From Pohlia nutans (taxonomy: Eukaryota; Streptophyta; Bryopsida; Bryales; Mniaceae): a DNA stretch of 64,000 nt. Position 1 is the first letter of the stretch. Each line of letters begins with the position of its first letter. Under the pieces are notes generated by a model that had not been told where the DNA came from, did not search any database, and worked only from the letters and a program-made list of their open reading frames with translations. Below are positions 59,293 to 64,000 of this stretch, one piece after another. The stretch covers positions 1,790,650 to 1,854,649 of the forward strand of contig CM040104.1 in assembly GCA_022496805.1 (NCBI GenBank), given 5' to 3'. The position numbers and the translations under genes are program-made.

Positions 59293-59816
59293 CACTATAA
59301 CAAAACATGGTAAAAAAAAACCGCAGTCAAAATTGACTACGGTTCTTTTTGCCACATTTTTGTGCATGCGCACGTAGTAGGCTGTTAGCTTCTTTTGCAA
59401 TTTCTGACTACAAATTTTAGAATTTTGAGGCGTGTAATATACCGTTGGAAAGGTATTAAAAATATCTTTCCAATGGTATATTACACGTCCCAAAATTCCA
59501 AAAAGTGCAGTCAAAAATTGCAAAAAACAGTGGCTGCGCGCGTAGTGGGCCTGCACAAAAGCGTGGCAAAAAGAACCGTAGTCAATTTTGAGTGCGGTTT
59601 TTTTTTAACCATGTTTTGTTATAGTGAATATACCATTGGAAAGATATTTTCAATACCTTTCCAACGGTATACTACACGCCTCAAAATTCTAAAATTTGTA
59701 GTCAGAAATTGCAAAAGAAGCTAACAGCCCACTACACGCGCATGCACAAAAACGTGGCAAAAAGAACCGTAGTCAATTTTGAGTGCGGTTTTTTTTTACC
59801 ATGTTTTGTTATAGTG
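59293..59816. mobile_element. CACTATAAC-ended MITE in the LINE, with three half-units
   Basis: Starts CACTATAACAAAACATGG. Its inverse, CCATGTTTTGTTATAGTG, occurs twice, at 59609-59626 and 59799-59816. The segment 59627-59816 is the reverse complement of the first half, so the insertion is one and a half foldback units. LINE sequence resumes at 59817. Confidence 0.8.
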
Positions 59817-60737
59817 CTATCAACTTATGGTGGTCGAAATTCTATATTGGGGGGAATTTCGGCTTCTCCCATGCATCGCGACATGTGTCAGAACCATGAC
59901 ATTTGGTCAGCCCATACCCGAACATTCTTGACGTGGCTAGAGGCTCAAGACAAATTCGGCCTCATGCCACACGAGCAACCGTAGTATGAGACGTTGTTGG
60001 CCCGGATCCTGCAACAATAGATCCACTTCCTCACGCGAGACAGAATCTTCACCTCCCAACATGAATACTTGGGGATCTTTCACGATGCACACGACGAGCT
60101 GCCCATGATGGTATTTGAAACGTCGGCTGAGTACCGGCCGCAACTTTGAGGTAGCCGGACTCGAATTGGTGTCCCTGCCACCATGCCCAGTTTCATGGTT
60201 GGGCACCAATCCCACGTACTACGTCGTCGGCAGCCCGTGGACGCGCTTGAGGATGAACTGGTTGATGGTTGGTTGGAACGTGTCCGCGTTCTCTCCACAC
60301 CCAAATACAAAATGTATGTTGGTGTTGTTAGGGAACTACATTTCGACCCAAGTAGATTTTCGTTTAGCACTGCTGGCTCCTTGCACTCGTACACGGTTAA
60401 GAAAGGGCGAGCCATGTTGACCAAGCGCACGCAACTCTCACGGCCAATCCCGGATAAGTGGCACGGAGCTTTGTCTACTACTTACGTCCCGTGTTGGTGT
60501 GAACTGTGGCACAAAAATAGACCTCAGAAGGAAGCTGGCTTTTCTCTGGTCGGTTTATCAATGTGCGGTGGCGGTCCACTCTTGGCGCACACAGGCGGCG
60601 CCCGGGATTTCCACCCTCTGCACCAACTGCACTGCCGGCCTGGAAGAATCGATCCTTCATCGTTTTCCAGTGTGAGAAACTCGCCACGCATGGAAATTCG
60701 CACTGACAATCATGTACACGGCGTTAGATATTCCATT

Positions 60738-61068
60738 CACTATAACAAAACATGGTAAAAAAAACCGCACTCAAAATTGATTGCGGTTCTTTTTGTCACG
60801 TTTTTGTGCATGCGCACGTAGTGGGCTATTAGCTTCTTTTGCAATTTTCGACTGCAATTTTTAGAATTTTGGGGCGTGTAATATACCGTTGGAAATGTAT
60901 TGAAATCACCTTTCCAATGGTGTATTACACACCCCAAAGCTCCAAAAATTGCAGTCGGAAATTGCAAAAAATAGTGGCTACGCGCGTAGTGGGCCTGCAC
61001 AAAAACGTGGCAAAAAGAACCGCAGTCAATTTTGAGTGCGATTTTTTTTACCATGTTTTGTTATAGTA
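60738..61068. mobile_element. CACTATAAC-ended MITE, second copy in the LINE
   Basis: Termini CACTATAACAAAACATGG and CCATGTTTTGTTATAGTA, flanked by ATT on both sides (60735-60737 and 61069-61071), a 3-bp duplication as in CACTA elements. The whole 331-bp sequence is a long imperfect inverted repeat. Confidence 0.85.
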
Positions 61069-61589
61069 ATTAGAGGCAGGCAAGTGGCCAAGCTTGACAT
61101 GGCAACAATGCATGCCGGGTCTAAACTTCCTAGACGGTTGAAAGCTGGATCCACCATGTGGTCCTTATTCAGGGGATCAGTGATTTGGGTCAGCTGGCTG
61201 GACCGTAACGCCATTTTCTTCGCTCAGGATGATTGGAACTTTCCAAAGCTGGAAGTGGTCCTCTCGGAGTATTTCATCGACCACATCCGGGTTGCTTGGC
61301 TGAGGATTCAAAGTTTGGTGGAACTCTATCTCTTGCAGGCCGGCTGCTACCTATCCAAATTCGATAGAGTGTGGCTGCAGTTTAGCTTCTTCGCCATTCG
61401 CAATGGCAGTCAGTTGGCGTGGTCGTTGCGCCGGCCCAAAGTTGGCCAGTTTGCTTAAGCTTCTTGGCTTGTAGTTTTATTTGTGTTCTAAATAAAATGA
61501 ATATCTAAATATCTCTCGTCAGGGCCTTGTGCTCTTGGTCCTTTGTGATGTTTCTCTTCTTTCAACAGAATAAAAGCGTCTGGTTGTTT

Positions 61590-61621
<32 letters not shown>

Positions 61622-61625
61622 AAAT

Positions 61626-61867
61626 ACAAGTATACGTGAGTGCACAAAAGGGGTATTAACTTGCACATTGTTGTATGACATTTACATACAATTAACATTA
61701 TTTAGAGTTGAAAATATTGACGTATATTTACATTAAACATATATAAAGAACAGAAACAGATTTGTATACAAAGGTTTTTAGACATATAACCCCTCATATA
61801 CATGGGGTCTTTTTAGAAGGAGTCATGAACGCACGTGATTCTAAGACATAATGTAGAGTGAACCCCC
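61626..61867 (+). repeat. Dispersed repeat shared with 47657-47896
   Basis: Begins right after the LINE poly(A) tail (ACAAGTATACGTGAGTGCAC) and ends AATGTAGAGTGAACCCCC. The LINE seems to have inserted at or near its edge. Confidence 0.75.
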
Positions 61868-63357
61868 GAACGGAATTATGTCCACATCAACTCCAAAATT
61901 TATCAATTTTTATAGTACTTTTGCCATCATATAAAACTGAGTGAAAACTACAGTTTCAAACTTTATCAAGGAAATTCATTACATAAACTAATTTTAAGTT
62001 TTATTTTACATTTTATGCTTGATATTGATTTTTTCAGAAAAATTGTCTACATGAAATTGCTTGTGGGTATTCTTTCTATTTTTTTAGTTATGTGTTTGAA
62101 AGAGTATTCTAAAAAGGACTGTAAATGATACATTTGAAATAGGAATATTTAAGCACATAATTGGAAAATGCTTTCATATGACTTTTGGGGCCTATTTTAT
62201 TTTTAAGTTTTTATAATTATCCCCTCCCAACCATTAAATAGTACACTATACTTGATTTTGCATAGTTTTCTAGTAACATCACAATGCACGTTTGAAGAGA
62301 AATTATTAAAGATAAAAGTAAAAAGTCTATTATGTTTGCCTTATGAATAATTTATCTAAAAGTCATTTTTAAACTTTGATATAAGAAAAGACATCCATTC
62401 AGTACATTGATTTAGTAGAGTTTTATGTGATTATTAACAAGAAATAATTAATTAGGCGTTTAAAAGTTGATGAGTTCCATAGATCAAAATATATTTGTAT
62501 AACAAGGATTTCAATAAAAATGATTATTTCAATGTTTATGCCAAACCATATTGAAGGGTGTAAGATTTTTGCATAATTTATAATATATTTTATAAAAAGA
62601 AATTATTGTCTTATCATATAAACTAAGTTGGTCCGTTTCAACACCCGGCACAACCATCCTGACAGAGGAACTATCACAAGGAGTGTGCATGTCTACACGC
62701 ACCACCATGCGTTATATAATAAATTTTGAATATTTTTTTTTCTTTTATAAAAATAACTCTCTTGAGATTTTAGATACACAATCTCTCTAAAAGAAAATCA
62801 TGTGCACAAATTTTGATTACACAAAATTTTGAATGGTGGAAACTAATGGCAATTACCTTATCTTTTTAGTTCCAAAGTTCCTTTTTGGGGTATTTTTGTA
62901 ATGATTTTAATCAATTACTCTCAATTTGTTTTGAATCGGTACTTGGCTAGGTTGAAGATGGATTTAGAGCACTTAATGAAGCATTTGATAAAAGAAAACA
63001 AAAATAAATAAATATTTTGACCATGCTAAGTGACACTAATATTGGAGAATATAAGCAAATATAGAAAAATACGTGCAAATACATGAAAATACACACTTAT
63101 ACATGTTTACACGGCTTGTGTGGATTATTGCATTTTGTATTGTGAACGTCTTCTTTTCTTGGCTCCCTTGTGCTTGTGTTTTTGTAACAAGCTGCAAAGA
63201 GAATCTTGATCATACATTGGTTGTGGCCATGGTATGCAACAAAACAAGCCGTATTCAACTATGTAATAAACCGTGTAAATTTTTATTTTTATTTTTTACT
63301 TCAAAATCAATAATGAATCATGAGAGAAATAATAATAGTATAATAATAATGATGATG

Positions 63358-63400
<43 letters not shown>

Positions 63401-64000
63401 TTTATATCATATTATTAAGAGGATGGTGTTGTCTATTCTTATATCTTATTTTCTTAAAATATAATTTTTTTTTAAGAGAATCACTTAGTTGCTAAAATAA
63501 AGTGGAGGTTTGCAATCATTCTCCATTGTAGTTACATCATCTATATAATGAACGACAAACAGATTGTAACCTTTCTCTTGACTACATTGTGTACAGTTTT
63601 TCATCCATCCAAATTTCTTTTGGTTCTTGTGCTAGTTGACTATCATTTGTACAGTATGGATCTTCAAAATAAAATATATATTTTTTTTTTTAAATAACAA
63701 AATTGGTTCATGTCAAATTTCATTTTTAGTTCAAAAAGTGAGACTTTAGATATGATTTTCCAAAATAAGTAGAATCAAATGATGGACATCATACCCATCT
63801 TATAGTGCATGTTATTCCAACTTCATTACAACAATTTTTATTTTTTAATTTAATTTTTTTAATTTGGGATTTTTAATTGTATTTCAAAAGAAAAGCATGA
63901 AAATTTAATTACAATGTATTAATGATAATAATAAAATGATAAATCCAACTGTGCAGATGTGATCTTCACATTGACATTTACAACTTAGCTTTGTACATCA
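61868..64000. other. AT-rich DNA to the window end, no gene recognised
   Basis: No domain in any frame. Contains an (ATA)n tract at 63340-63399. Confidence 0.5.
63340..63399. repeat. (ATA)n microsatellite
   Basis: About 20 ATA units with a GATGATGAT variant inside. Confidence 0.93.

Larger units (their letters stand above)
58601..61620 (+). mobile_element. 5'-truncated LINE with poly(A) tail, broken by two MITEs
   Basis: Reverse-transcriptase blocks appear in order: KGKCPGPDGFLLEFY at ~58830, NWRPISLLNVAYKIMAKAL at ~59005, TAFLPSRYILDNVLIQHE at ~59110 and MILLNLDFKKPYDTV at ~59200 (a K-P-Y-D variant of the usual K-A-Y/F-D). A zf-RVT-like region with C-x2-C...H-x3-C spacing is at ~60600-60680. 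The C-terminal part (NAIFFAQDDWNFPKLEVVL) is at ~61210-61455, followed by AATAAA and ~30 A at 61591-61620. The frame is broken near 58958 and elsewhere and by MITEs at 59293-59816 and 60738-61068, so it is dead. The sequence is clearly less AT-rich than its surroundings. Confidence 0.88.

Noticed and set aside
58621..59308. Minus-strand frames over the LINE
   Set aside because: Reverse-transcriptase motifs are on the plus strand; these are antisense shadows.
61527..61736. Small frame across a poly(A) run
   Set aside because: Spans the LINE tail and the adjacent repeat; not a gene.
63073..63495. 140-codon frame with a long isoleucine run
   Set aside because: The run is an (ATA)n microsatellite and the rest has no domain or codon bias.

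Overview
This is nuclear DNA of a green plant. The genes have GT-AG introns and encode plant-type products: a chloroplast RRM ribonucleoprotein, a P-class PPR protein, a ubiquitin-like/LRR protein of the Arabidopsis At2g30105 type, an HNH-like/Myb protein and an F-box protein. The intergenic DNA is AT-rich and packed with MITEs, including Stowaway-type copies with CTCCCTCC ends. Low gene density and many small DNA transposons fit a mid-sized or large genome. I cannot name the species; a non-seed land plant is a guess only.

Genes, left to right: (1) an intronless chloroplast RNA-binding protein at 41-910 (+). (2) A gene of at least 14 exons at 7167-14555 (-) coding for an HNH-like domain, a Myb/SANT domain and a coiled coil, with a CpG-rich presumed promoter upstream near 14.6-15.8 kb. 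(3) A ten-exon ubiquitin-like/LRR gene at 34774-38668 (+). (4) A six-exon PPR gene at 40092-46013 (+) whose first two introns carry transposons. (5) A broken F-box gene at 48473-49659 (-). These genes show no sign of working as one pathway. Two have likely plastid roles, one may act in the nucleus, and two belong to ubiquitin-related families.

The rest is mobile DNA: a Tc1-type (DD34E) transposon with intact inverted repeats and one stop codon in its transposase (49954-51662); a 5'-truncated LINE with a poly(A) tail, broken by two CACTATAAC-ended MITEs (58.6-61.6 kb); a possible second LINE fragment (22.2-22.9 kb); a probable Mutator-like element with roughly 300-bp inverted ends (26.3-28.6 kb); a 1.9-kb CACTA element nested inside another element (52662-54595); three ~110-bp CACTA-type MITEs; a TAAGGTAGG-ended MITE family; and two Stowaway-like MITEs.

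The most unusual signal is a group of about 16 small elements bounded by TTAA, with termini of the form CCCCTAAA-G-CC. Most carry a short hairpin 15-40 bp inside one or both ends. The stem sequence differs between copies (for example GTCCA/TGGAC, CAGGCC/GGCCTG, CATCCAG/CTGGATG, CAAGCCC/GGGCTTG, GACCA/TGGTC) while pairing is kept, which looks like compensatory change. TTAA targets and CCC ends recall piggyBac or Kolobok elements. The conserved but re-written terminal hairpin is the best candidate here for something undescribed.
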